Shown here in pieces: positions 36,118-45,026 of a stretch of 64,000 nt of DNA; position 1 is the stretch's first letter; every line of letters begins with the position of its first letter. The translations under genes and the position numbers were made by a program. The notes under the pieces are model-generated. The model was not told where the DNA came from. It ran no database searches and was given only the letters and a program-made list of their open reading frames with translations. The stretch spans positions 62,001 through 126,000 of the forward strand of contig NZ_SLXN01000006.1 in assembly GCF_004345855.1 (NCBI RefSeq), given 5' to 3'. The stretch comes from Sphingomonas sp. BK235 (GTDB lineage: Bacteria > Pseudomonadota > Alphaproteobacteria > Sphingomonadales > Sphingomonadaceae).

Positions 36118-36936
36118 TCAGCCGCCGCGCCGTCGCGCCGCGCTGAGATGGTGGAGCACGATCCCCGAGGTGGTGGCGACGTTGAGCGAGTCGAACCCGT
36201 CCGCCATCGGGATCCGCACCGTCGCGGTGCGCGCCATCAGCGCGGCGGCGAGCCCCGGCCCCTCGGCCCCGAGCAACACGGCGCTGCGCGGCGGCGGTAC
36301 CCAGTCGGCGAGCGCCATCGACCCCGCGGGGCTGAGCGCGACCGGCGCGAAGCCGGCGCGGTCGAGCAGCGCGATCGCGTCAGCGCCCGGCGCGAGCCGC
36401 GCCTGCGGCACGTCGAGCGCGGCGCCGACCGAGACCCGGATCGCCTTGCGATAGAAGGGGTCGCAACAATCCGAATCGAGCAGCACCGCGCCGATCCCGA
36501 AGGCGGCGGCGTTGCGGAGGATCCCGCCCATATTGTCGTGGTTGGCGATGCCGCACAGCAGCAGCACGTCGCGCGCGGCGGCGCGCGCCGTGGCGAGCAG
36601 CGCCGCGGGCTCGGGCATCGGTGCGCGCGCACCGATCGCGAGCACGCCGCGGTGGAGCGGAAAGCCCGCGATCGCGTCGAGCACCGGCTGGCGCGCGACA
36701 TAGACGGGCACGTCCTCGCCCAGCCGCGACCACAAGGGGCGCAGCGGCTCGGCGCGTTTCTCGGCCAGCAGCAGCGACAGCGGGCGGTGGAGCGGGCTCG
36801 TCACCAGCTTCTCCAGCACCACCACGCCCTCGGCGACGAACAGCCCGTCGCGACCGACCAGGTCGCGCTCGCGCACGTCGCGGTAGGGATGAATCCGCGC
36901 GTCGGCGGGATCGTCGATCGGGATGAGCGCTGGCAC
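36118..36936 (-). CDS. SpoU/TrmH-family RNA 2'-O-methyltransferase
   Basis: A 272-residue knotted SPOUT methyltransferase. An N-terminal substrate-binding domain (residues 1-105, with FVAEGVVVLEKLV) precedes the catalytic domain. Motif 1 is NHDNMGGILRNAAAFG, motif 2 LLGAEGPGL, and motif 3 IPMADGFDSLNVATTSGI. Targets of this group are 23S rRNA or tRNA riboses; the exact site cannot be set. The gene is convergent with the GT-C gene, and the two stop codons are the arms of a small TGAGC/GCTCA hairpin. Confidence 0.9.
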   Translation of the reverse strand: MPALIPIDDPADARIHPYRDVRERDLVGRDGLFVAEGVVVLEKLVTSPLHRPLSLLLAEKRAEPLRPLWSRLGEDVPVYVARQPVLDAIAGFPLHRGVLAIGARAPMPEPAALLATARAAARDVLLLCGIANHDNMGGILRNAAAFGIGAVLLDSDCCDPFYRKAIRVSVGAALDVPQARLAPGADAIALLDRAGFAPVALSPAGSMALADWVPPPRSAVLLGAEGPGLAAALMARTATVRIPMADGFDSLNVATTSGIVLHHLSAARRRGG

Positions 36937-37052
36937 CGCTCCCGCCTAGCGGCTTATCGCGCGAGGTCGAGGCGATTGTCGCCGCGGCGGATCGCCACGG
37001 GAGGGAACCGCGGGCGGGTCGCGCGGGTCTGTCTGATCGAACGGGGGGTGCG

Positions 37053-37883
37053 ATGCGGTTGTTCGTCTTCGGTCTGGGCTATGCGGCGCGCGCGATCGCC
37101 GAGGCCGCGTCGGTGCCGCTGCTCGCCACCACCCGCGACGGGCGTGACGGCACGATCCGCTTCGACGACGCCGACGCGGTGCGTGCGGGGCTCGCCGCGG
37201 CGACCCATGTGCTCTCCTCGATCCCGCCCGATGCCGACGGGGCGGGGGAGGATCCCGTGCTCGCTTCCTATGGCGCGTGGCTCGATCGCGGCTGGCTCGG
37301 CTATCTGTCGTCGACCGGGGTCTATGGCGACACCGGCGGCGCCTGGGTCGACGAGCACGCGCCCGCCGACCGCGGCCGCCGCGCCGGGCGCAACCGCGCC
37401 GACGCGGCCTGGCTGGCGCGGGGCGCGCGCGTCTTCCGCCTGCCCGGCATCTACGGCCCCGGCCGTTCGCCCCTCGACCGGGTCAGGAGCGGCGAGGCGC
37501 GGCGCACGGGCGTGGCGGGCCAGGTGTTCAGCCGCATCCATGTCGACGATCTCGCGCGCGGCGTGGTCGCAGGGTTCGACGCGCCCGCGGGCGCCTACAA
37601 CCTCGCCGACGACGTCCCGGCGGCGCAGGACGCGGTGCTCGACCATGCCGCGCGGCTGCTGGGCCTGCCCGCGCCGCCGCTCGTGCCGCTCGCCGCGCTC
37701 AGCCCGGCGGCGCGCGCCTTTCATGCGGAGAACCGTCGCGTCGCCAATGCCAAGGCGGTGCGCGTGCTCGGTTGGCGCCCGCGCTACCCCGATTATCGCG
37801 CCGGCCTGCGTGCGCTCAGCGCCACGACCAGCCCGACCCCCGCCAGCGCCGCACCCGCCGCCGCGAGCGTCGTCCAGCGATAG
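37053..37883 (+). CDS. NAD-dependent epimerase/dehydratase-like SDR
   Basis: A 276-residue extended SDR-like protein of the YeeZ group. It shows FVFGLGYAARAIAE (Rossmann loop), YLSSTGVYGDTGG (with the usual Ser and Tyr), FRLPGIYGPGRSPLDR and the SRIHVDDLARGV segment. The closing NAKAVRVLGWRPRYPDYRAG is the normal family end. The last 25 or so residues (from about LRALSATT) are antisense to the convergent exporter gene and look like read-through after loss of an earlier stop. The biological substrate is unknown. Confidence 0.83.
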   Translation: MRLFVFGLGYAARAIAEAASVPLLATTRDGRDGTIRFDDADAVRAGLAAATHVLSSIPPDADGAGEDPVLASYGAWLDRGWLGYLSSTGVYGDTGGAWVDEHAPADRGRRAGRNRADAAWLARGARVFRLPGIYGPGRSPLDRVRSGEARRTGVAGQVFSRIHVDDLARGVVAGFDAPAGAYNLADDVPAAQDAVLDHAARLLGLPAPPLVPLAALSPAARAFHAENRRVANAKAVRVLGWRPRYPDYRAGLRALSATTSPTPASAAPAAASVVQR

Positions 37884-38722
37884 CCTTCGTACAGCGTCGA
37901 CAGCAGCATCGCGATCACCGGCACGATTACGCTGTTATACGCCGCCTTGGCCGGGCCGATCGTGCGGATGATGCGGAAATAGAGCGTGAAGGCCAGCGCC
38001 GAGGCGAACAGGCCGAGGTACAGCACCCCCGCGACATAGCTGGGCCGCGCGTCGAACACCGGCGCCCCGGTGGTGAGCCACGCCCAGGTCGCGTCCATCG
38101 CCGCGCCGACCAGCATCGCGGTGGCGAGCATCGGCGTCATCGGGTAGCGCCGCGCGCGCTCGGTCGCCTGCATCACGTTCGACACCGAGGCGGACAGGAT
38201 CGCCACCAGCGTCAGCCCGATCCCCTGGATCGTCTCGTGCGCGCCGGTGGGATCGCCGCGGGCCTCGCGCACGAACAGCAGCGCGACTCCCGCCATCGCC
38301 ACAACCGAGCCGAGCAGAAGCTGCCGCCCCAGACGCTGGCCCAGGAAGACGCGGGCGAACAGCGCGTTGGGTATCAGCAGCAGCGCGAAGGTGACCGCCA
38401 CCAACCCCGAGGTGATATGCTGTTCGGCGCGATAGACGAAGTTGAAGTTCATCACGAACTGGAGCAGCCCGACCGCGCCCGTGAACATCCAGAAGCCGCG
38501 GTCGCGCAGCGGGGCGCCGCGCCACTCGCCGCGCCACGCCGCGACCGCCGCCAGCGTCGCCCCCGCGACGAGGAAGCGGTAGCTGACCGACCAGCTCGGC
38601 GGCACGCCGGCACCGGCGAGCTGGTCGCGGATGACGATCCAGGTCGATCCCCAGATCAGCGTGACGATCGCGAAGGGGACGAGCACCGCCGCGCGCGTGC
38701 TGTTGGGGCGGGGCAGGTTCAT
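37793..38722 (-). CDS. DMT-superfamily (EamA) transporter
   Basis: A 309-residue exporter with ten predicted membrane helices in two EamA repeats. The first repeat has TLIWGSTWIVIRDQ and YRFLVAGA; the second has ASAVSNVMQ-like sequence, YLGLFASALAFTLYF and the hallmark P.....LS...GE-type end, here VPVIAMLLSTLYEGY. Such proteins export amino acids or other metabolites. Its final 91 bp overlap the convergent epimerase gene. Downstream neighbours give no substrate hint. Confidence 0.88.
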   Translation of the reverse strand: MNLPRPNSTRAAVLVPFAIVTLIWGSTWIVIRDQLAGAGVPPSWSVSYRFLVAGATLAAVAAWRGEWRGAPLRDRGFWMFTGAVGLLQFVMNFNFVYRAEQHITSGLVAVTFALLLIPNALFARVFLGQRLGRQLLLGSVVAMAGVALLFVREARGDPTGAHETIQGIGLTLVAILSASVSNVMQATERARRYPMTPMLATAMLVGAAMDATWAWLTTGAPVFDARPSYVAGVLYLGLFASALAFTLYFRIIRTIGPAKAAYNSVIVPVIAMLLSTLYEGYRWTTLAAAGAALAGVGLVVALSARRPAR

Positions 38723-38744
38723 GGGGCGGATGGGCTCGCGAGCG

Positions 38745-38850
38745 AAGCCCCGCCCCTTGAGGGGAGGGGTTGGGGTGGGGCACTTCCCCGAGCGCGCCGA
38801 GCGCGGAAGCGCCCCACCCCCAGCCCCTCCCCTGAAGGGGAGGGGAGAAG
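38745..38850. repeat. Intergenic C/G-rich inverted repeat
   Basis: The 139-bp gap between the threonine-aldolase and exporter genes is almost filled by an inverted repeat. The outer arms are CCCCGCCCCTTGAGGGGAGG-like and CCTCCCCTGAAGGGGAGGGG. The inner arms are GGGGTGGGGC/GCCCCACCCC and ACTTCC/GGAAGC. Such elements are common between genes in sphingomonads and may act as terminators. Confidence 0.75.
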
Positions 38851-38861
38851 TTCACACCTGC

Positions 38862-39866
38862 TCACAGCGCCGCGATCGCCTCGGCGAGCGGGCGGATGTC
38901 CTCGGCACGCTGGTCCCAGCTGATGACCAGTCGCGCCTCGCCCGGCCCCCAATCGTAGAAGTCGAAGCCCAGCGCACGCAGCCGCGCCGCCTCGTCGGGC
39001 GAGACGCGCAGGAACACCTCATTGGCCTCCACCGGATGGACCAGCCGATCGCCCGCCGCGGCGGCGAGCAGCGCCGCGCCCGCGTTGCTCGCGCGCGCGC
39101 AGTCGCGCCACAGATCGCCGTCGAGCATCGCGAGCAGCTGCGCGGCGAGGTAGCGGCCCTTGCTCAGCAGGTGCCCGGCGCGCTTGCGGCGGAACAGCGT
39201 CTCCTCGGCCAGCTCGGGCCGGAAGAAGACGAGCGCCTCGGCGTTCATGCCGCCGTTCTTGACGAAGCCGAAGCTCAGCGCGTCGACCCCGGCGCGCCAG
39301 GTGAGATCGGCGGGGGAGGCGCCGGTCGAGACCACCGCATTGGCGAAGCGCGCGCCATCCATGTGGAAGCCGAGCCCGCGCGCCCTGGCGAGCTCGCCGA
39401 GCGCGGCGACCTCGTCGGGCACATAGACCCGGCCATATTCGGTGGCGTTGGTGATCGAGAGCGCGTGGGGGCGCTGCTGGTGGACGTCGTAGCGCTGGAG
39501 ATCCAGCACCGCGGCGGCGGTCGCGGGCGTCAGCTTGGCGCCGGCGCCCTCGGCGAGCAGCAACTTGGCGCCATGGGTGTAGAATTCGGGCGCGCCGCAC
39601 TCATCGTTCTGGATGTGCGCGTCGCGGTGGCACAATACCGCACCGTGCGGCGGGCACAGCGCGGCGAGCGCGAGGCAATTGGCCGCCGTGCCGCTCGGCA
39701 CCCACAGCACGCGCAACCGCTCGGTCTCGAACAGCGCGGCGAAGCGCGCGTCGAGCGCCTGGGACCAGCGGTCACCGTCATAAGCGGTGTCGAGCCGGTC
39801 GGCCTCGGCGATGGCGCGCAGCACGGCGGGGTGAACGGGGGCGGCATTGTCGGAGAAGAAGCGCAT
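38862..39866 (-). CDS. ltaE: Low-specificity L-threonine aldolase
   Basis: A 334-residue fold-type I PLP enzyme cleaving L-threonine or allo-threonine to glycine and acetaldehyde. It begins FFSDNAAPVHP, close to the family F.SD...P.HP start. PSGTAAN binds the cofactor phosphate, FHMDGARFANAV carries the Asp that pairs with the pyridine nitrogen, and Lys203 in SFGFVKNGGM is the Schiff-base residue. It reads alone, towards the exporter gene. Confidence 0.92.
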   Translation of the reverse strand: MRFFSDNAAPVHPAVLRAIAEADRLDTAYDGDRWSQALDARFAALFETERLRVLWVPSGTAANCLALAALCPPHGAVLCHRDAHIQNDECGAPEFYTHGAKLLLAEGAGAKLTPATAAAVLDLQRYDVHQQRPHALSITNATEYGRVYVPDEVAALGELARARGLGFHMDGARFANAVVSTGASPADLTWRAGVDALSFGFVKNGGMNAEALVFFRPELAEETLFRRKRAGHLLSKGRYLAAQLLAMLDGDLWRDCARASNAGAALLAAAAGDRLVHPVEANEVFLRVSPDEAARLRALGFDFYDWGPGEARLVISWDQRAEDIRPLAEAIAAL

Positions 39867-39993
39867 GATCAGCGCCTTCGGTCAGCGGCGCTGGGCGGTC
39901 AAGGTGGTGGCGGCGGGCGCGCATGTGGCGCAGCGCTGTATAGGTGAAGGTCATCCGATCCGTGCGGGCGACGGGCACACGCCGCCGCTCGGT

Positions 39994-40314
39994 TCAATCG
40001 GAATCGTTCTTCGCCTCCGCGATCAAATCTTTGATCTCGATATCACTGATATGTCGACCTGTATCGATCAAGCTTCCCGTCGCGGCCGCGCGGAAATTCT
40101 CTGTTCTCAGCGCATATTCCGTGCGCGCGAACTTGCCGACGGATCCCACCTCGAGCCCGGCGATAAAGGCTAGTGAGATTAGTTGATCGGTGCTCAGCGG
40201 GCGGGCCTCGCGCACGGCGTCGGTGAGATCATCGAGAACCTCCGCTGCGGGGCGCTTCGACAATACGTCGATCGATTCGACCAGATCCTCCATGACTTCA
40301 TATAATTCGGGCAT
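39994..40314 (-). CDS. Small acidic hypothetical protein, 106 aa
   Basis: An unrecognised 106-residue acidic protein, mainly helical by appearance (MPELYEVMEDLVESIDVLSK, then DDLTDAVREARPLSTDQLISL). The base composition is clearly less GC-rich than its neighbours, and the 190 bp upstream is also AT-leaning. Only a weak AGACAGG precedes the ATG; an in-frame ATG 7 codons later is possible. It stands between ltaE and the hscC operon and may be recently acquired. An immunity-type or antitoxin-type role could be imagined, but no partner is visible. Confidence 0.6.
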   Translation of the reverse strand: MPELYEVMEDLVESIDVLSKRPAAEVLDDLTDAVREARPLSTDQLISLAFIAGLEVGSVGKFARTEYALRTENFRAAATGSLIDTGRHISDIEIKDLIAEAKNDSD

Positions 40315-40502
40315 AAGGGCCTGTCTCGGCTATGGGGAGGAAGGATTGTGATCCGGCGTCGTCGCCTAGTCAATGATCGCCGGCCAGAATACTGTTCGAT
40401 CAAGTTTATAATATTGTGAGATCGAGAGGAAGGTCGGCAAGCTTCTGCACGCGAGTGACGTGACGGCGCGCCCGGTGACGATCCCGCTTCGGCCTCCTTC
40501 GT

Positions 40503-42281
40503 TCAAGCCAGGATCAACCGCAGCAGGTCGACCGCCTCGTCATTCGGTCGCGCCAGCGCAGCCTCGAGCTCGGCGATCTGCCAGAGGCACCGCGCATGCG
40601 GCGAGCCCTTGCCGTGACTGGCGACATCGGCCGCCTCACGGCTCAGCCCGGAGCGTCGCACCGCGTCGTCGTAGAGCCAGTTGGGGATCAGCGGCGACAA
40701 GGTCCGGTGCGGTACCGGCCCGGTGAGCAGGGCGCGCGCGATCGTGGCCTCGCGCAGCGCGCGCACCGCGCGCGGCTCGTCCGGGATGAGCTGATAGAGC
40801 GCGTCGACGCAGGCGGAGTCGCTGCGGCGCGTCGCGATGCGCATGGAAGCGAGCCGCCAGCGCGCCTCGTCCAGCGCGATCTGCCGGTCGCCGTCGCGCT
40901 CGGCGCGGCTGATCGGCACGTTCACCACCGCGGCGCTCTGGCGGTAGAAAAAGTGCAGCTGGCCCTCCCGCGGCAAGCGCGCCGCCGCGTGCCAGGCTTC
41001 ATCGAGCGCGCGATACAGGCCGGGGTTGCGCTGGATCACCACGGCGGGATCGGCGCGGTCGCCCGTGACGTTGCCCAGCACGCGTTCGATATCGTGGCGC
41101 GGCGTCGTGAGACCGTCGCCCCTTGGCGCAATGGACGCATGGACGGCGGCCCACGCGATCAAGGCGAGGAGCGCATAGCTCATACCGAGCCAGCGGATCG
41201 TCGGCGACGTGCCCGACCGCAGCAGCCAGATCGCTCGAAGCGGGAAAATCGTGAAAAGCACGGCGTTGAGGATGAACCACCCGACCTCCGCGACCGACGG
41301 GGCGCGCATCCGCAGCGCTTTGGCACCCAGACGATGACACCAGCGTGCCGGCCAAGGTCCGTCGTGGCCGCGCCACACCGCTTCCTTCCACCACAGGACC
41401 GTCTCGTCGGGGATCGTCTGCAGCGTGGTGGGGTGCTCCTCGAAGAAGCGGTCGAGCAAGCGCTCGACACGGGCGCTCGACAGCAAGGCGACGATCCGCC
41501 CCCATCGTCGCGGCGGGCCGCGCCGCAACCGCGCCAGCAGCCTCGCATCGGCCGGCGCGGTAAGTCGCAGCGCGTCCTCGTGGCAACGGTCGGCGGCGCG
41601 TTGCAGCACCGCGGCCAATGTGGCGGGCAGGTCGCCGTGCAGGTCGCCGCGCCAGCCGAAGGCGGCGATCGCGAGATCGATCAACGGATCGCTGTGCGGG
41701 ATGCGATAGGCGATCAGCTCGGCGATCCGCGCCTCGACGAGCGAGCGATGGTCCAGGTTCGCCATCGCGGGATGATCGAGCACACGCGCCCCCTGCGCCG
41801 CGATCATCGCGGGTGTGGCCTCGGGCGGGTCGAGCGCGGTCAGCAAGGCACGAAAGGCGGCGACATGATCGAGCCGCAGTGCCCGGTCGGCGTCGCGTTC
41901 GTCATGCGGCGGTTCGTCATGCGGCGGTTCGTCATGCGGGGGTTCGTCATACGGGGGTTCGTCATACGGGGGTTCGTCGGGCCGCCCTTCCGCGGCAGAC
42001 GGAGGGAGCGCGGGGGAGCGCGCCGCCGCCCCGTCGTTATGCTCCTCAGGCCGGTCCGCGCGCTCCTCCTCGCCGACCGGCGCGTCGTCGCGGTCCCGCG
42101 CTGCCGCCGCGTCGCGTGCGGCCATGGCCGTGGCCTCGTCGAACGCGGCGCGCAGCGCGAGGAAGGCCGCCGGGTCGCGCTCGGGATCGATCTGCTTCAG
42201 CCGCCGCGCATAGCCGCGGCGGATGGCGACCGGGTCCGCCGTCGGTTCGAGGCCCAGCAAGGTCCAGACATCCCCTTTCAC
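40503..42281 (-). CDS. J-like partner protein of HscC (DjlB/DjlC type)
   Basis: A 592-residue membrane protein. Residues 1-50 resemble a J-domain ([25 protein letters not shown]), but the invariant HPD is replaced by IDPERDP, as in DjlB/DjlC-like co-chaperones of HscC. A disordered acidic linker follows with five PP[YH]DE pentapeptides, then a helical domain, two membrane helices (about 350-405) and a soluble C-terminal domain. The GTG at 42281 overlaps the hscC stop by 4 bp (GTGA), which fixes the start and implies coupled translation. Confidence 0.8.
   Translation of the reverse strand: MKGDVWTLLGLEPTADPVAIRRGYARRLKQIDPERDPAAFLALRAAFDEATAMAARDAAAARDRDDAPVGEEERADRPEEHNDGAAARSPALPPSAAEGRPDEPPYDEPPYDEPPHDEPPHDEPPHDERDADRALRLDHVAAFRALLTALDPPEATPAMIAAQGARVLDHPAMANLDHRSLVEARIAELIAYRIPHSDPLIDLAIAAFGWRGDLHGDLPATLAAVLQRAADRCHEDALRLTAPADARLLARLRRGPPRRWGRIVALLSSARVERLLDRFFEEHPTTLQTIPDETVLWWKEAVWRGHDGPWPARWCHRLGAKALRMRAPSVAEVGWFILNAVLFTIFPLRAIWLLRSGTSPTIRWLGMSYALLALIAWAAVHASIAPRGDGLTTPRHDIERVLGNVTGDRADPAVVIQRNPGLYRALDEAWHAAARLPREGQLHFFYRQSAAVVNVPISRAERDGDRQIALDEARWRLASMRIATRRSDSACVDALYQLIPDEPRAVRALREATIARALLTGPVPHRTLSPLIPNWLYDDAVRRSGLSREAADVASHGKGSPHARCLWQIAELEAALARPNDEAVDLLRLILA
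41901..41975. repeat. Five 15-bp tandem repeats in the J-like gene
   Basis: Five copies of a 15-mer of the type GTCATGCGGCGGTTC stand in tandem, in frame, and encode the pentapeptide PP[YH]DE in the linker. The two right-hand copies share ATAC in place of ATGC, so recent slippage expansion is likely. Confidence 0.9.
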
Positions 42282-43972
42282 GACGGCCGCTCGCGCTCGA
42301 GCTGGTCGAGCCGCGCCGAGATCGCCGCATGCGCCTCGGCGATCTCGCGCGGCTCCTGCGTCGCCAGCACCGTCTCGAAATGCGCGATCAGCCCGGCGAC
42401 GAACTCGCGTTGGTTGCCGAGGAACAGCTCGAAACAACGCTCGGCACGCGCGAGCAGGGCGCGGTGGCGCGCCTCGTCGCGCGGATGCATTTTGAGCGCG
42501 GCCAGCGCGGCGCGGCGCGCCGCGAGCTCCGCCGGATCGATCGACTCGTCGTCGGTGAGGACGAGCTGATGCGTCTCGCCCGTGGTGAGCACGGTCACGT
42601 CGACCTCGAGCAGACCACTGACGTCATAGCTGAACCGGCAGTCGAGCGCGATCTCGCCCGCGGGGCGCGGCGGGACCGGGATCGAGAGCGACCCGAGCAG
42701 CACATTGGCGTCGACCCGGCGCGCCTCGCCCTGATAGATGTCGAACTCGACCTTGGCCTGGTTGGGCGTCATCGTGACGAAGCGGTGGACGCGGCTGGCG
42801 GGGAGAACGGTGCCGCGTTCGATCAGCGGCTTGAAGCGCCCGGCGAGGATCTGGCCCTGTGGCCCGCGATCGGCGACGTCGGTGCCGAGCGAGAAGGGGC
42901 AGATGTCGGTCAGCCGGATCTCGGCGAGGTCGGCGGCGCGCGCCTTCAGCCCGGCCTGTACCGCGGCACCGAGCGCGATCGCCCGGTCCGGATCGATCAC
43001 ATGGCTGGGGAAGCGACCGAACATCCGGGTGACCGCGCGGCGCACGATCGGCATGCGCGTGGCGCCGCCGACCAGCACGATCTCGCTCATCTCCTCGGCG
43101 CGCAGGCGACAGTCGCGCATCGCGCGCAGCACCGGCTCGCGCAGCCGATCGAGCAGCGGGGCGGCCGCCGCCTCCAGGTCGGCGCCGGTCAGCTCGGCCT
43201 CGTAGCGTCGGTCCGCCCAGACCAGCGAGAAGGTCGCGCTGTCCGCGTCGCTCAGCGCGATCCGCACGCGCTCGGCTTCGGCGCGCACGGCCTCGTCGAG
43301 CCGCGGTGACGCGGGGTCGCTCGGCACGCCGGCGCGCGCGCGCGCGACCACCGCCAGCGCGGCGGTGAAGTCCTCGCCGCCGAGCCGGTTGTCACCGGCC
43401 GAGGCGCGCACCTCGATGATGCCGTCGAACACATCGACGATCGAGACGTCGAAGGTGCCACCGCCGAGATCGAAGACGAGGAACGGCTCGCGATCGCTGC
43501 GGTCGACGATGCCGTAGGCGAGCGCCGCGGCGGTAGGCTCGTTCACCAGGCGCTCGACGTGCAGGCCCGCGAGCTGCCCGGCGCGGCGGGTCGCCTTGCG
43601 CTGGCGGTCGTTGAAATAGGCGGGGACGGTGATGATCGCCCCCGTGACCGGCTCGCCGCAATGACGCTCGGCATCCTCGCGGAGCTGGCGCAGCACCAGC
43701 GCGGACAGATCCTCGGGCGTGAAGGCGACGCCGTCGAGCGTCACCTTCTGGCTCGTCCCCATCAGGCGTTTGAAAGTGGTGGCGGTGCGTTCCGGATGGG
43801 TGATCTGGCGATCGCGCGCGGCGGCGCCGACCAGCACGCTGGCGTCCTCGGCGAGACTCACCGCGGAAGGGGTGAGCGTCGCGCCCAGCGCGTTGGGGAT
43901 CAGCTCGGCCCTGCCGTCATGCCAGCGCGCGATCGCGCTGTTGGTGGTGCCCAGGTCGATGCCGACGATCAA
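42278..43972 (-). CDS. hscC: HscC-type Hsp70 chaperone
   Basis: A 564-residue short Hsp70. The ATPase domain is complete: [67 protein letters not shown] and [13 protein letters not shown]. The substrate-binding domain is shortened and ends in a helical region, as in E. coli HscC. The TTG at 43972 is preferred because GGAG sits 7 nt upstream and no ATG is near. It forms an operon with the J-like gene through a GTGA overlap. Clients are unknown. Confidence 0.88.
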   Translation of the reverse strand: MIVGIDLGTTNSAIARWHDGRAELIPNALGATLTPSAVSLAEDASVLVGAAARDRQITHPERTATTFKRLMGTSQKVTLDGVAFTPEDLSALVLRQLREDAERHCGEPVTGAIITVPAYFNDRQRKATRRAGQLAGLHVERLVNEPTAAALAYGIVDRSDREPFLVFDLGGGTFDVSIVDVFDGIIEVRASAGDNRLGGEDFTAALAVVARARAGVPSDPASPRLDEAVRAEAERVRIALSDADSATFSLVWADRRYEAELTGADLEAAAAPLLDRLREPVLRAMRDCRLRAEEMSEIVLVGGATRMPIVRRAVTRMFGRFPSHVIDPDRAIALGAAVQAGLKARAADLAEIRLTDICPFSLGTDVADRGPQGQILAGRFKPLIERGTVLPASRVHRFVTMTPNQAKVEFDIYQGEARRVDANVLLGSLSIPVPPRPAGEIALDCRFSYDVSGLLEVDVTVLTTGETHQLVLTDDESIDPAELAARRAALAALKMHPRDEARHRALLARAERCFELFLGNQREFVAGLIAHFETVLATQEPREIAEAHAAISARLDQLERERPS

Positions 43973-44156
43973 TGTCCGTCTCCGCGCGCCGAGCCGATCG
44001 GCGGACTCACTTTGTAGAGGGACACGCTCCCGCAGCGGCGTTGTGGCCGATCCGCAACAGCGGCATTTTTTTCCAATTTGGCCGGACCCGGCCCTGCCGC
44101 GACCCGTTCGATCGTCGAGGCGCCGACGTACCGCGCTTCCTCACAAAGGTATCAAG

Positions 44157-44732
44157 ATGAAGACGTTGCTTCTGGCAGCCGTTGCTGCCGCTTTCCTCCT
44201 TCCCGGCGCCGCCCAGGCGCAGGACACCACCAGCGACGGGTCGCGCGCGTTCGGCATCGACCCGTATGTCGGCGTGATGGGCGGCTATGAGGGGTTCGAG
44301 AGCGATCCCGGGCACGGCATCCCGTACAACGCGCCGGGCAACCGCCTGAAGGGCGGGCTGGTCGAGGGCGTCGCGGGCGTCAACGTGCCGCTCGGTGCCT
44401 TCTTCGTCGGCGTCGAGGGCAATGCCGCCAAGGGGTTCAGCGGTGACATCGACTGGGAATATGGCGTCCACGGCCGCGCCGGCGTGCGCGCGGGCGAGAC
44501 CGGGCTGGTCTATGGCAAGGTCGGCTATCAGTGGGTCAATTTCGACCGCTACGGCTCGAACAGCGGTGACTATGGCCGCATCTCCTACGGCATCGGCGGC
44601 GAGTTCGGCCCCTCGGCGATCGGCCTCGACGGGCTGGTGAAGAAGGAGGGCGTGCGCTTCCGCGCCGAGATCTCAACGCGCGGCGACTTCGAGACCGTGC
44701 GCCCGATGGCGGGCGTGATCGCGCACTTCTGA
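44157..44732 (+). CDS. Outer-membrane beta-barrel protein, OmpA/opacity-like
   Basis: A 191-residue protein with a clear signal peptide (cleavage after AAQA, about residue 21). The mature part alternates hydrophobic and polar residues in strands (PYVGVMGGYEGF, GVAGVNVPLGAFFVGVEGNAA, GRAGVRAGETGLVYGKVGYQW) and ends MAGVIAHF with a terminal Phe. This is the form of an 8-stranded barrel of the opacity/porin family. AAAGG lies 7 nt before the ATG. A surface-exposed structural role is likely. Confidence 0.85.
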   Translation: MKTLLLAAVAAAFLLPGAAQAQDTTSDGSRAFGIDPYVGVMGGYEGFESDPGHGIPYNAPGNRLKGGLVEGVAGVNVPLGAFFVGVEGNAAKGFSGDIDWEYGVHGRAGVRAGETGLVYGKVGYQWVNFDRYGSNSGDYGRISYGIGGEFGPSAIGLDGLVKKEGVRFRAEISTRGDFETVRPMAGVIAHF

Positions 44733-44779
44733 GGTCGGTCGGCCACCCCCCGCGTGCGCTCTGTCGCGCGCGTGGGGTG

Positions 44780-44949
44780 GTTCACGCGAAGACGCGACGA
44801 CGCGAAGAAGTTTGTTCGCGCGGAGACGCGGAGGCGCAGAGAGGGCGAGCCTGCCGCGACAGCGGCTCGTTACCTTTGCATACCGGTCGTGACGCGCGAG
44901 GCTGGCAACCCCTCTTCGCGTCTTCGCGTCTTCGCGTCTTCGCGTGAAC
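44780..44949. mobile_element. MITE-like element with 18-bp terminal inverted repeats
   Basis: A 170-bp non-coding element is bounded by a perfect 18-bp inverted repeat (GTTCACGCGAAGACGCGA at the left, its complement at the right). The right end contains three tandem CTTCGCGTC-type 9-mers and the left end a decayed counterpart. It encodes no transposase. It fills most of the 294-bp gap between the barrel-protein gene and the PBP gene. Confidence 0.65.
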
Positions 44950-45026
44950 AAAAATGCTGGAGAGCCGCTGACGCGGCGAACGCTGCCGCTCAGCGCCTCC
45001 GCGTGCATCTCCACCAAGCCGTCGCG

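Noticed and set aside
41901..41975. CRISPR-like array
   Set aside because: The repeats are 15 bp, directly adjacent without spacers, in frame and code for a pentapeptide linker. No cas genes are present.
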